Shown piece by piece: positions 27,997 to 37,407 of a DNA stretch of 64,000 nucleotides. Both the position numbers and the translations under genes were made by a program. Each line of letters begins with the position of its first letter. The first letter of the stretch is position 1. The stretch is taken from NCBI RefSeq assembly GCF_000190595.1, contig NC_015167.1, positions 1,601,501 to 1,665,500 on the forward strand, read 5' to 3'. The DNA is from Cellulophaga lytica DSM 7489 (lineage in GTDB: Bacteria; Bacteroidota; Bacteroidia; Flavobacteriales; Flavobacteriaceae). The notes below the pieces were generated by a model, which worked only from the letters and a program-made list of their open reading frames with translations, did no database searches and had not been told where the DNA came from.

Positions 27997-28386
27997 TTAT
28001 TTAACAGGCTCTATTAAGTCCCACTTATTACCGTACAAATCTTTAAAAATTGCAACTGTACCATAGGGTTGTTTTGTGGGTTTTTGTAAAAATTCAACTC
28101 CGTTTTTACTAAAAGTACTAAAGTCTTTTTCTACCGTATTGGTTTGCATAAAAAAAGCAACACCATCACCAGCTTGCTTACCTACAGTTGCTTTTTGCAA
28201 GTCTGTATTTGCAAGTGTTACTACCAATGCAAAATTAGGTTGGTCTTTTGCTTGTATTGTAATCCATCTTTTTCCGTTATCAAGAGGTACATCTTCAGTC
28301 AAAATAAAATTTAGTTTTTTAGTGTAAAATGCTATTGCATCATCATAATTAAAAACTAAAAGTGTAGCATTTTTAATAGTATTCAT
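27997..28386 (-). CDS. VOC superfamily (glyoxalase-like) protein
   Basis: 129 residues with the paired beta-alpha-beta-beta-beta modules of the vicinal oxygen chelate fold. FYTKKLNFIL and the terminal FKDLYGNKWDLIEP are typical. It is a single-domain member; substrate and metal are unknown. It follows the 127-residue gene upstream by four bases, so both are in one transcript. Confidence 0.88.
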   Translation of the reverse strand: MNTIKNATLLVFNYDDAIAFYTKKLNFILTEDVPLDNGKRWITIQAKDQPNFALVVTLANTDLQKATVGKQAGDGVAFFMQTNTVEKDFSTFSKNGVEFLQKPTKQPYGTVAIFKDLYGNKWDLIEPVK

Positions 28387-28390
28387 TTTC

Positions 28391-28774
28391 TTATTTTGTT
28401 TCGTATGTGTGTTTTTCTTTTAAATACTTTGCAAGTTCTTCGTCATTCATTTTAAAAAGTATTTTGCAATAGGTTGTGTAATTTACAGCATCTTTTTCTT
28501 TTAAAAAATTTGTAATACCATATTGCGTAAAAGGGTAGTGTAGGTCTTTTGTTTTAAAAGAAGAATAACGTGCTTTAGATTTGGGGTGCTTTTTTCTGAG
28601 AGCTTTGTATATTTTATGCTGAGACTTTGCTAAATAAGAATATAAATTTAACAATAAACCATTTGGTATTTTGTCTTTAACTATAGGGTTGTAGTAGTTT
28701 TCTATAGTTTTATAAAAGCTTTTTTTAGACTCAAGTTTATTTGGTTTTTTCTCTAAAGACATAGGTGTAGACAT
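28391..28774 (-). CDS. Basic protein of unknown function
   Basis: I do not recognise this 127-residue, lysine-rich product. It has no signal peptide or membrane segment. The pattern YNPIVKDKIPNGLLLNLYSYL and the C-terminal MNDEELAKYLKE suggest an all-helical cytoplasmic protein. It is co-transcribed with the VOC gene. An alternative start at the fifth codon (MSLEKK) is possible. Confidence 0.65.
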   Translation of the reverse strand: MSTPMSLEKKPNKLESKKSFYKTIENYYNPIVKDKIPNGLLLNLYSYLAKSQHKIYKALRKKHPKSKARYSSFKTKDLHYPFTQYGITNFLKEKDAVNYTTYCKILFKMNDEELAKYLKEKHTYETK

Positions 28775-28803
28775 TAGATGTTTTTAAGTATAAACTTGAT
28801 GAT

Positions 28804-28833
28804 GTATTGCGCTAATATACATTAGCGCAATAC
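28804..28833. repeat. Perfect 13-base inverted repeat
   Basis: GTATTGCGCTAAT (28804-28816) and ATTAGCGCAATAC (28821-28833) surround a four-base loop. It lies between two minus-strand genes just past the SDR stop. The minus-strand tail is not U-rich, so it is a terminator candidate only. Confidence 0.7.
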
Positions 28834-28841
28834 TAATTATT

Positions 28842-29561
28842 TTAAGGATTTGTAGACCATAATGAAGCGTTTTTAAGCATAGCTCTTCTTGGTAGTTTTA
28901 AACCAGCAACAATTAGCTCTGCAAAGTCTTCAGGCTGCAGTACACTATCTTTAGAGTCTTTATCTGCAATGCCTAAATCTATAGACATATCTGATGCAAT
29001 TGTACTTGGTGTAAGGGTGTTTACTCTAATGTTATTTTTGCGTACTTCTTTCATCAATGACTCTGACATGCCAATAACAGCAAATTTAGAAGCAGAATAA
29101 GCAGATGTGTTTGCATTACCATTTAAACCGGCAGTAGAAGATATGTTAATAATATCTCCAGAATTTTTTTCAATTAAATGTGGTAATACTTCTTTTGTTA
29201 CGTAATAAACACCTAGTACATTGGTTTGTAAAATTTGTGTCCACTGGTCAGCTTCCATATCATTAAATGAGCCAAATGCAGCAATACCAGCGTTATTAAT
29301 TAAAATGTCTATGCTTTTAAAATCATTAAATATAGATGCAATTCCTTTTTTTACCTCTTCTGGGTTGCCAACATCAAAAGCGGCATATGTTGCCTCTACA
29401 CCCAGAGCCTTAATTTCTGCAACTGTTTTTTCTAGAGTTTCTTTATTTCTTCCTGTAATTGCTACCGCTACCCCCTCATTAGCAAGAGCCAAAGCTGTTG
29501 CTTTACCAAGACCTCTACTGCCACCAGTAATAAGAGCTTTTTGTCCTTTTATATTTTCCAT
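28842..29561 (-). CDS. Short-chain dehydrogenase, 3-ketoacyl-ACP reductase type
   Basis: 239 residues, the third SDR of this region. GGSRGLG cofactor loop, NNAGIA, INISSTAG with the catalytic Ser, and YSASK are intact. The sequence is close to FabG-like reductases, but the isolated position argues against a core fatty-acid role. A palindrome in the leader suggests regulation, though no regulator gene is adjacent. Confidence 0.9.
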   Translation of the reverse strand: MENIKGQKALITGGSRGLGKATALALANEGVAVAITGRNKETLEKTVAEIKALGVEATYAAFDVGNPEEVKKGIASIFNDFKSIDILINNAGIAAFGSFNDMEADQWTQILQTNVLGVYYVTKEVLPHLIEKNSGDIINISSTAGLNGNANTSAYSASKFAVIGMSESLMKEVRKNNIRVNTLTPSTIASDMSIDLGIADKDSKDSVLQPEDFAELIVAGLKLPRRAMLKNASLWSTNP

Positions 29562-29581
29562 TATTCTTATGTGTTATTTTA

Positions 29582-29598
29582 AATACGTAAAGCGTATT
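29582..29598. promoter_or_regulatory. Operator-like palindrome in the leader of SDR 3
   Basis: AATACG-TAAAG-CGTATT lies 21 bases before the SDR start and downstream of a -7 box, TACTTTTG, on the minus strand (29625-29618). The position fits a repressor site or a leader stem. Confidence 0.5.
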
Positions 29599-29760
29599 AT
29601 TTTATTTAAGAGTTTAACAAAAGTATAGAACAATTAAGTTTTTGAGGTAAGTAATAATGTTGGTTTTTTGTTAAGATTTTTATAGTTGTTATGAATTAGG
29701 TAGTTGCATATTATAATTTATGGATTGTACTTTAATTTCAAAAACTCAATTTTGTTTATT

Positions 29761-29768
29761 TACATTTG
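29761..29768 (+). promoter_or_regulatory. -7 box of the LytS-type kinase gene
   Basis: TACATTTG matches TAnnTTTG and lies 25 bases before the ATG at 29794, which supports that start over the longer upstream frame. Confidence 0.6.
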
Positions 29769-29793
29769 TAGCCATTATAACCTTCTTTCCTGT

Positions 29794-31365
29794 ATGAGTA
29801 TTATTCGCTTTTTTTCTAAAATTAAATACACCACTCTGGTATTAGTAATGGTTATAGTTACAGTGTTTAGTACTCTAGCATTAAGTTATTTAATTACAGA
29901 TGAAATTACTATTGTTAGTGAAGATATTGCTAAGCGTAATTTTATGGAAAAATATGATGATGTTTACCAAGAATTAACACGTTTAGAAAATTTTTTAACT
30001 AGAATTGAAACTATTGTAAATAGGTCTAATTCGGTTAATGATTTGCAACAAAATTTTAATACTTGGATTTCTTTTCAGCCAAAACAATTAGATTCCTTAA
30101 TCTCTTGGCAAAAAGTTTCGTTTACACAGTATACAGATTCGCAAGCATCTATAGAAACCTTGCAAGACACTGTTTTATCTTCTAAAAACAAAAATAAATC
30201 GTTAGCTGTAGTAAAAAAGCAAAGTGTAATTGTGCCTACTTCTACTGGGTATGTTTGGCGTAACAAGCTTGCTGTAGTTACTGCTACAAAAGACTCTCTA
30301 TTTTTAGGGTATGATATAGCATTAAAAGATTTGCAACGTTATTTTGCAAACGTAGACTCTAAATCTATTAATTACGCTTATGTTTTTAATAAAGATGGTT
30401 TGGTTTTATTACATCCAGATGAAAATTTATTAGGTAAAAGTGTGTTTACATTTAGTTCTATATCTCCTAAGGATACCATAGAGTTAACAGTTAATAATCA
30501 GGTGCCAAGCATTGTAAAGTCTGAGTATTTACAATTAGATGTTATACGTTACTTACAGCCCTTGCAATTAAAAGAAACCTCTTGGTATATTGCAGTAAGT
30601 TCTCCTAAAAATATTAGTGAAGAAAATGTTACTAAAATTAGGCAATACACTTTTCTAATCTATGGTATATCTACCATATTATTACTATTTGTATTTTACT
30701 TTTTTAATGAAAGAGTTAAAAAACAGTACAAAGAAAAGGAGCGTTTACTAAAGGAGAAAAATAATTTAATTGTACAGAACCAAATTGCAGAAAAAGAGAG
30801 TTCTTTTTTGCAATTGCAGCAATTAAAAGAGCAGATAAATCCACATTTTTTATTTAACGCTCTTAACTCTTTGTATATGTTAATAGATGTAAATAAAGAA
30901 AAATCTAAAACCTTTGCATTAAAGCTCTCTAAGCTCTACCGTTATTTTATTACACCGCCAGCAAACAATATTACCCTTGTAAAAAATGAGTTAGAACTGC
31001 TTAATGAATATATTTATTTACAACAAACACGTTTTGGTAAAAGTTTAGAAGTAACTATTTTGGGTAATGTAAATGTAGTAGAACACAAGTATATTCCGTT
31101 TTTAGCATTACAAACCCTTGTAGAAAATGCTATTAAGCACAATGCGGCAACTAAAGTTAAGCCACTTTTAATAACGGTACATTTAGCTGAAGATGGTATA
31201 AAGGTTGTAAATAATTACCAACCTATAGCTACACCACAAAAAAGTAATCACTTTGGAATAGACTATCTAAAAAACATTTACGCTTATTACAATGTAAATA
31301 ATTTCACAAATTATCAGAAAAATTCACAATACATTTGTCATTTACCTTACATAATTATTAAATAA
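29794..31365 (+). CDS. LytS-type sensor histidine kinase
   Basis: 523 residues from the chosen Met (MSIIRFFSKIKYTTLV). A membrane helix at about 12-33 and a second at about 285-305 enclose an extracytoplasmic sensor of about 250 residues with Cache-like sequence (VFNKDGLVLLHPDENLLGKS). A short coiled coil leads to the PF06580-type kinase domain: INPHFLFNALNSL with phospho-acceptor His351, and the ATP-site segment QTLVENAIKHN. Its likely partner is the LytTR response regulator at the other end of the SusC/SusD locus. The longer frame (from 29704) would overlap the promoter. Confidence 0.92.
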   Translation: MSIIRFFSKIKYTTLVLVMVIVTVFSTLALSYLITDEITIVSEDIAKRNFMEKYDDVYQELTRLENFLTRIETIVNRSNSVNDLQQNFNTWISFQPKQLDSLISWQKVSFTQYTDSQASIETLQDTVLSSKNKNKSLAVVKKQSVIVPTSTGYVWRNKLAVVTATKDSLFLGYDIALKDLQRYFANVDSKSINYAYVFNKDGLVLLHPDENLLGKSVFTFSSISPKDTIELTVNNQVPSIVKSEYLQLDVIRYLQPLQLKETSWYIAVSSPKNISEENVTKIRQYTFLIYGISTILLLFVFYFFNERVKKQYKEKERLLKEKNNLIVQNQIAEKESSFLQLQQLKEQINPHFLFNALNSLYMLIDVNKEKSKTFALKLSKLYRYFITPPANNITLVKNELELLNEYIYLQQTRFGKSLEVTILGNVNVVEHKYIPFLALQTLVENAIKHNAATKVKPLLITVHLAEDGIKVVNNYQPIATPQKSNHFGIDYLKNIYAYYNVNNFTNYQKNSQYICHLPYIIIK

Positions 31366-31456
31366 TCCATTCACTCCTTAATAATATCCACTCACTCTCC
31401 TTTTTTTGTGAGTATTTAGTAAAACACAGATTTTTAGGCAAAATTATAACCTCATT

Positions 31457-34030
31457 ATGCGTAAAAATCAGTCTGCATTTATAGTTAAAATAGTGCTATT
31501 TATTCTTTTTATAGGAAGTACAATTGGTGTTTCTGCTCAAAAAGAGAATAAAAAAGATAAAGAACAATCTAAAGATAGCCTAAATAAAGGGTATAAGGAT
31601 TATGCTAAACTTTTAAAAGATGCAACAGTAACTAAAGGCTTGTTTAGTGTAATTAAAACTGATACCGATTATTACTTTGAAATTCCAGATAGTCTTTTTA
31701 CTAGAGAGTTTTTAATAGTAAATAAAATATCTCAGGTTCCTTTAGCAATAAATGAGCACGGTTTAAATAAAGGAATGAATTATGAAAATAAATTAATTAC
31801 GTTTCATAAAGATAGTTTGTCTAAAACAATTTGGGTTAAAACAAGTAACCCAATGGTTTCTTCTCCTAAAAATGATGCTATAACCTTATCTGTAAAAGAC
31901 AATTTTGCAGAGTCTATTATAGAAAAATTTGATATTGAAAGTTACAATCCTAAAACAAATGCACCATTAATAAAGGTTAATAAGGTTTTTAATGGAAAAG
32001 AAAAAAGTTTTAATGATGTGCTAAATAATGTTGGTTTAGGCGGTAGCGTTAAAAGCGATTTGTCATATATTCAAAAAATAAAGTCGTTTCCAGAAAATGT
32101 TGTAGTTAAGTCTCAGTTAACCACAACGGTTAATGAAGGTGGGCCAGCTATGTACGTTACATTAGGGGTAACTAGCAACATAGTATTGTTGCCAAAAACA
32201 CCAATGCAAGCAAGAGAATTAGATAAGCGTGTAGGTTACTTTACAGAAAAACACTGGTATTTTAATGATAAACAACAGGCTATGAAAAAGCAAGAGTTTA
32301 TTACTAGGTGGCGTTTAGAGCCTAAACCAGAAGATGTAGATAGGTACTTAAGTGGTAAATTGGTAGAGCCAAAAAAACCAATTGTTTATTATATAGATCC
32401 TGCAACACCTAAACAGTGGAGAAGTTATATAATACAAGGTGTAAAAGATTGGCAGGTAGCTTTTGAAAAAGCAGGTTTTAAAAATGCAATTATAGCAAAA
32501 GAACCAGATGCTAATGATAAAGATTTTGATATAGATGATGTGCGTTATTCTGTAATTACTTATGCAGCATCTCCACAAGCAAATGCTATGGGGCCATCTG
32601 TTGTAGATCCACGAAGCGGAGAAATTATAGAGGCAGATATTATTTGGTGGCATAACGTAATGACATCTTTACAAAGTTGGATGCGTATACAAACAGGACC
32701 AATAGATAGTAAGTCTAGAGGTAATGTTTTTAATGATGCGCATATGGGAGAAGCAATTAGGTTTGTGTCTTCTCATGAAGTAGGCCATACTTTTGGATTA
32801 AAGCATAATATGGGAGCTTCACATAGTTTTCCGGTAGATTCTCTTCGATCTAAAACATTTACAGATAAAATGGGTGGTACAGCACCATCAATTATGGATT
32901 ATGCTCGTTACAATTATGTTGCACAACCAGAAGATAATGTAACAGCTATAACTCCTAAAATAGGTGTTTATGATACGTACGCAATACAGTGGGGATACCA
33001 ATGGTTTAAGTCGCCACTAGAAGAAAAAAAACAATTAAAAGCATTGGTGAATAGCCATGCTAACAACCCACTTTACTTTTATGGAGAGCAGCAGCCATAT
33101 TTAAACACTATAGATCCTAGGTCTCAATCTGAAGATTTAGGAGATAATTCAATGACAGCAAGCACATATGGACTTAAAAATTTACAGCGTGTTGCAGACA
33201 ATTTAGAGGAGTGGACATACCAAGAAGGAGATGATTATTACAATACGGGTAAATTGTATATGGGTATTATTGGACAGTGGAACATGTATAATGACCATGT
33301 TACTAATAATGTTGGTGGTATTTACTTAAATAATACACTACATAAAGACGGTAAACAAAGTTACCAACCAGTGCCTTACCAATTGCAGAAAGATGCTGTT
33401 GCTTACTTAAACAAAAATGTATTTACAATACCAGAGTGGTTGTTTTTTAATCCGGTTTTAAAACATACATATGCAATTAAAGACTCTCCTTTAGGACCTT
33501 TTGAGCAGGCACCTTATACCTTGTCTAGGTCTTTACAATACAATACGTTGTATAAGTTACTTTCTAATGAGCGCTTACTGCGTATGGTAGAAACCAATTT
33601 GTACAACCCAGAGCATCAGGCGCGCTACACAGTACAAGATTTGTTTACAGATTTGCGTTCGCACATTTTTAAAAGCACTAAAAAAGGTGCGTCTTTAACC
33701 TTAGTAGAGCGTATGACACAGAAAAACTATGTAGATGTTTTGCTAATTGACACACAAAAAATTTTAGAAAAAACCACAGTTAAAAAACTTAATACAGCAA
33801 ACTTTTTTACTACAACTAGCTTTTGTGCTGTTGCTTTGGCTGAAGAAAAGCAAGCACGTAATATTAATTATAGTTCTATGACGCGTACATCAGAAATAGC
33901 GTCATACAAGCGCCAAGAGTTGCAAAATGTATTGCAATTGTTGTTAAAAAAGAAGCGTAAAGGAGATGCAAATACGCAAGCGCATTATAATGATTTGATT
34001 TATCGTATTAAAAACACATTAAAATTCTAA
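31457..34030 (+). CDS. Secreted zinc metalloprotease (DUF5117/DUF4953 type)
   Basis: 857 residues with a signal peptide (to about VSAQ, residue 27). The N-terminal half matches the DUF5117/5118 layout that precedes the metzincin-like domain in Bacteroidota proteins. The zinc motif is HEVGHTFGLKH (His440, Glu441, His444, His450), followed by MDYARYNYVAQ as a possible Met-turn. It should act in the periplasm or at the surface. It is the first gene after the kinase and 27 bases before susC, so it probably supplies or trims the peptide substrate of the transporter. Confidence 0.88.
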   Translation: MRKNQSAFIVKIVLFILFIGSTIGVSAQKENKKDKEQSKDSLNKGYKDYAKLLKDATVTKGLFSVIKTDTDYYFEIPDSLFTREFLIVNKISQVPLAINEHGLNKGMNYENKLITFHKDSLSKTIWVKTSNPMVSSPKNDAITLSVKDNFAESIIEKFDIESYNPKTNAPLIKVNKVFNGKEKSFNDVLNNVGLGGSVKSDLSYIQKIKSFPENVVVKSQLTTTVNEGGPAMYVTLGVTSNIVLLPKTPMQARELDKRVGYFTEKHWYFNDKQQAMKKQEFITRWRLEPKPEDVDRYLSGKLVEPKKPIVYYIDPATPKQWRSYIIQGVKDWQVAFEKAGFKNAIIAKEPDANDKDFDIDDVRYSVITYAASPQANAMGPSVVDPRSGEIIEADIIWWHNVMTSLQSWMRIQTGPIDSKSRGNVFNDAHMGEAIRFVSSHEVGHTFGLKHNMGASHSFPVDSLRSKTFTDKMGGTAPSIMDYARYNYVAQPEDNVTAITPKIGVYDTYAIQWGYQWFKSPLEEKKQLKALVNSHANNPLYFYGEQQPYLNTIDPRSQSEDLGDNSMTASTYGLKNLQRVADNLEEWTYQEGDDYYNTGKLYMGIIGQWNMYNDHVTNNVGGIYLNNTLHKDGKQSYQPVPYQLQKDAVAYLNKNVFTIPEWLFFNPVLKHTYAIKDSPLGPFEQAPYTLSRSLQYNTLYKLLSNERLLRMVETNLYNPEHQARYTVQDLFTDLRSHIFKSTKKGASLTLVERMTQKNYVDVLLIDTQKILEKTTVKKLNTANFFTTTSFCAVALAEEKQARNINYSSMTRTSEIASYKRQELQNVLQLLLKKKRKGDANTQAHYNDLIYRIKNTLKF

Positions 34031-34057
34031 TTTTAACCCCTAAATACCAATTTTTTT

Positions 34058-37000
34058 ATGAATAAATTCCTTTTTACGTTATTCTTTGTGGCTGTTACCG
34101 CAGCGTGGGCACAGGATACGAGAACAATTACCGGAGAGGTAATAGGAGCAGAAGACGGTATGCCTTTGCCAGGAGCATCGGTTTACGTCTCTAAAAATAT
34201 GATTGCCAATGAAACCGGCGTTGCTGGTGTAATAGAAAATACATCTATTGGTGTTGTTGTAGACTTTAACGGTAAGTTTTCTTTAAAAATACCAGCTGCA
34301 ATAACACAAATTACAGTTTCTTATTTAGGTTATCAAACTAAAACCATAAACTTAACTGCTGCTAATAACTATACTATTTCTTTAAAAGAAAATGTAGATA
34401 GTTTAGATGAGGTTATTTTAACAGGATACCAAAAGGTAGAGAAGAGAAAGTTAACATCATCCGTAGCTAAGGTTAAAATGGATGATATTGAGCAAATTGG
34501 TGTTGCTAGTGTAGATCAATTATTGCAAGGCCAGGTTGCCGGTGTAGTTGCTACCACACAAACAGGAGCACCAGGAGCACCTGCTAAAATTAGAATTAGA
34601 GGAACAGCTTCTTTATCTGGCCCACAAGATCCGTTATGGGTTGTAGATGGGTTGCCTTTAGAGGGTAATGATGTGCCAGATTTTAGTGATAAAGACAATA
34701 TAGATCAATTACGTAACTACGCTATTGCTGGTTTAAACCCTAGTGATATAGAAGATATTACCATTTTAAAAGATGCTGCTGCCACTGCTATTTATGGTGC
34801 AAGAGCGGCTAATGGTGTAATTGTAGTTACTACTAAAAGAGGAAAAAGCGGTAAAATGAGAGTTAACTTTTCTGCAAACACGTTTTTTTCTACAAAGCCT
34901 AATTTTGATGAGTTAAACCTAATGAACTCTGAACAAAAAGTAGATTTTGAACTTGGTTTAGCAGCACGTACAGATTTAGATTTTAGAACTAATAAAGGTG
35001 AGGTTGCACGTATTTTAAATAATTCTGGCGAATTAGGAACGTATCAAACTAGTGGTTTTTCTTCATTAAGTTCTGCAACTCAATCTCAGATAAATGCATT
35101 AAAAAATAACAATGCTAATTGGGGAGATTTACTATACCAAACTAGTGTAAACACACAGTATAGCTTAGGAATTTCTGGAGGTACAGATACATCAGACTAT
35201 TACTTTTCTTTAGGTTATTATGATGAAGAAGGTACTACTATTGGTACAGGATTAGAGCGTTATAACATCACCCTAAAAAATAATTTTGATATTAGTGATC
35301 GCCTAAGTGCTGGTGCTTCTATTTTTCTTTCTCAATCTAAAAAAGAGTCGTACTTAACGGGTACAGATGCATTTACTAACCCGGCAAATTACAGCAGAAA
35401 TGTAAACCCTTATTTTATGCCTTATGCAGAAGATGGGTCTTACAATTACGACCAAGATATAGAGGGTACAGACGGTAGATATGTGCCATTTAACTTTTTA
35501 GAAGAAAGAGAAAACACGGCATACGATTTAAAAAACCAAGCTGTAAAGGCAATTTTTGATGGTGCTTATAAAATTACAAACAACCTTACATTATCTACAC
35601 AACTAGGGTTGCAATTTGATAAAACTAGCACTGAAAAGTATGCTGGGGAAGAAACGTATTTTTCTAGAAAAGAGCGTGAAAAAAGTAGACGTTACGACTC
35701 TAGTATAAGTGATTATTATTACTTTTTACCAGAAGGCGGAATTATACAAAACTGGAACGAAGATTTTTTTCAGTACAACTGGAAATCTTTACTAACGTAT
35801 GATGCTAGCTTTGGTAAACATGAAGTAGAAGGTTTGTTGGGATCTGAGTTTAGACGCTCTAAGTATACTAATATTATGAGTCGTGGTTTTGGGTATAATA
35901 AAAATACGTTAACTACTACACCTATAATTTTTCCTAATGAAGATACAGCTAATGAAAGTACTTATCAAACGTATGATAAGACTACTGCAGAAAATGCATA
36001 CGCATCTTTTTACGCTACAGGTTCTTATACCTATGACCGTAAATACACATTTTTTGGTAGCGTACGTTATGATGGGTCTAACTTATTTGGAGTAGATCCT
36101 AAATATAAATATTTGCCATTATGGTCTGTTTCTGGATCTTGGTTGGCTAGTGAAGAAGACTTTTTAAAAACAAGTGATGTTATATCTAACTTACGCTTTA
36201 GAGGATCTTATGGTTTGCAAGGTAATATAGACCGTAATACTTCGCCGTTTGTAATTGGTGAGTATGACACTACTAGCATTTTGCCTGGTACATCAGAAGA
36301 AACAATTGTAGTTACATCACCGCCAAATGCTAAGTTGCGTTGGGAAAAAACAACTAATACCAATGTTGGTATGGATTTAGGTTTGTTTAATGGTAGAATT
36401 AATATTGCTGCAGATGTTTATAAGCGTAACAGTACAGATTTAATTGGTTTGCGTTCTGTGCCATTAGAAAATGGATTTGAGTTTACCAACCTAAACTGGG
36501 CAGAGGTAACTAATAAAGGGTATGAGATTAGCTTGTCTACAAGAAACATTGTAACTAAAGATTTTTCTTGGACTACAAACATTAATATATCTCACAACAA
36601 AAGTAACGTAGATAAAATACAGGTTAGAGATAATAGCTTTTTACCATCTAGAGAAGGTTTGCCAGTAAATGCTGTATTTGCTTTAAAAACAGCTGGTATA
36701 GATGAAAGTGGTTACCCATTATTTAAACGTGGAGATGAGGTTGTTTCTGCTGTAGACTTTTTTAAGTTAAAAGATCCTTGGGCAGATTTTTTCCCAGGCT
36801 TTTTAACAGAGTCAGAGTTAACTAATGAAGAATTTAGAAACCTGTTTACATATGTAGGAGACCAGGATCCTAAATATAGTGGCGGTATTATAAACACTTT
36901 TAAATTTAAAAATTTAGATTTTACTGTTGCTGCTAACTTTAACTTAAAACAGACAGTTGTAGAGCGCCAACCTTATAATGGTACACAATTAGATCGTGGG

Positions 37001-37396
37001 CAAAACTATTCTGCTAGAGTTTTAGATGCTTGGTCTGCTACAAATACAGATAGTAATTTGCCAGCTATTGTAGGTGAAACATCTGGCACAGGAGATTCTT
37101 GGATGGCCTACAAGTGGTTTGGGGGCTTAAATCCAGTAGAAACAATGCCTTTGTTAGATACTTGGGTTAAAGAAATGAGTTATATAAGAATTAATAGTAT
37201 GCGTGTTGGCTACAGTTTTCCTAAAAGCTTAACTACCAAGCTAAATATTAATAGCTTCCGCTTAAGTCTAGAGGGTAAAAACTTGTTGGTATTTGGGTCT
37301 GATTATAACGGTTATTTTGATCCTGAAACCTACGGAAACATATATGCGCAGCCTATAGCCAAAACAATTGCAATAGGGTTAAATGTAACTTTTTAA
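34058..37396 (+). CDS. SusC/RagA family TonB-linked outer membrane transporter
   Basis: 1112 residues. A signal peptide (to AWAQ) is followed by a carboxypeptidase-regulatory-like domain (about 20-115), the plug domain starting with DEVILTGYQKVEKRKLTSS, with PLWVVDGLPLEG and ANGVIVVTTKRGK, then a long beta barrel ending in AIGLNVTF. The N-terminal domain holds an insertion (about 47-68) compared with the common form. Energy comes from TonB. It forms the gated import complex with the SusD-like product next door. The protease beside it suggests a peptide or protein-derived substrate. Confidence 0.95.
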   Translation: MNKFLFTLFFVAVTAAWAQDTRTITGEVIGAEDGMPLPGASVYVSKNMIANETGVAGVIENTSIGVVVDFNGKFSLKIPAAITQITVSYLGYQTKTINLTAANNYTISLKENVDSLDEVILTGYQKVEKRKLTSSVAKVKMDDIEQIGVASVDQLLQGQVAGVVATTQTGAPGAPAKIRIRGTASLSGPQDPLWVVDGLPLEGNDVPDFSDKDNIDQLRNYAIAGLNPSDIEDITILKDAAATAIYGARAANGVIVVTTKRGKSGKMRVNFSANTFFSTKPNFDELNLMNSEQKVDFELGLAARTDLDFRTNKGEVARILNNSGELGTYQTSGFSSLSSATQSQINALKNNNANWGDLLYQTSVNTQYSLGISGGTDTSDYYFSLGYYDEEGTTIGTGLERYNITLKNNFDISDRLSAGASIFLSQSKKESYLTGTDAFTNPANYSRNVNPYFMPYAEDGSYNYDQDIEGTDGRYVPFNFLEERENTAYDLKNQAVKAIFDGAYKITNNLTLSTQLGLQFDKTSTEKYAGEETYFSRKEREKSRRYDSSISDYYYFLPEGGIIQNWNEDFFQYNWKSLLTYDASFGKHEVEGLLGSEFRRSKYTNIMSRGFGYNKNTLTTTPIIFPNEDTANESTYQTYDKTTAENAYASFYATGSYTYDRKYTFFGSVRYDGSNLFGVDPKYKYLPLWSVSGSWLASEEDFLKTSDVISNLRFRGSYGLQGNIDRNTSPFVIGEYDTTSILPGTSEETIVVTSPPNAKLRWEKTTNTNVGMDLGLFNGRINIAADVYKRNSTDLIGLRSVPLENGFEFTNLNWAEVTNKGYEISLSTRNIVTKDFSWTTNINISHNKSNVDKIQVRDNSFLPSREGLPVNAVFALKTAGIDESGYPLFKRGDEVVSAVDFFKLKDPWADFFPGFLTESELTNEEFRNLFTYVGDQDPKYSGGIINTFKFKNLDFTVAANFNLKQTVVERQPYNGTQLDRGQNYSARVLDAWSATNTDSNLPAIVGETSGTGDSWMAYKWFGGLNPVETMPLLDTWVKEMSYIRINSMRVGYSFPKSLTTKLNINSFRLSLEGKNLLVFGSDYNGYFDPETYGNIYAQPIAKTIAIGLNVTF

Positions 37397-37407
37397 AATA
37401 GTAAATA

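Noticed and set aside
32348-32653. Minus-strand open frame inside the metalloprotease gene
   Set aside because: Cys- and Trp-rich shadow of a conserved coding region.
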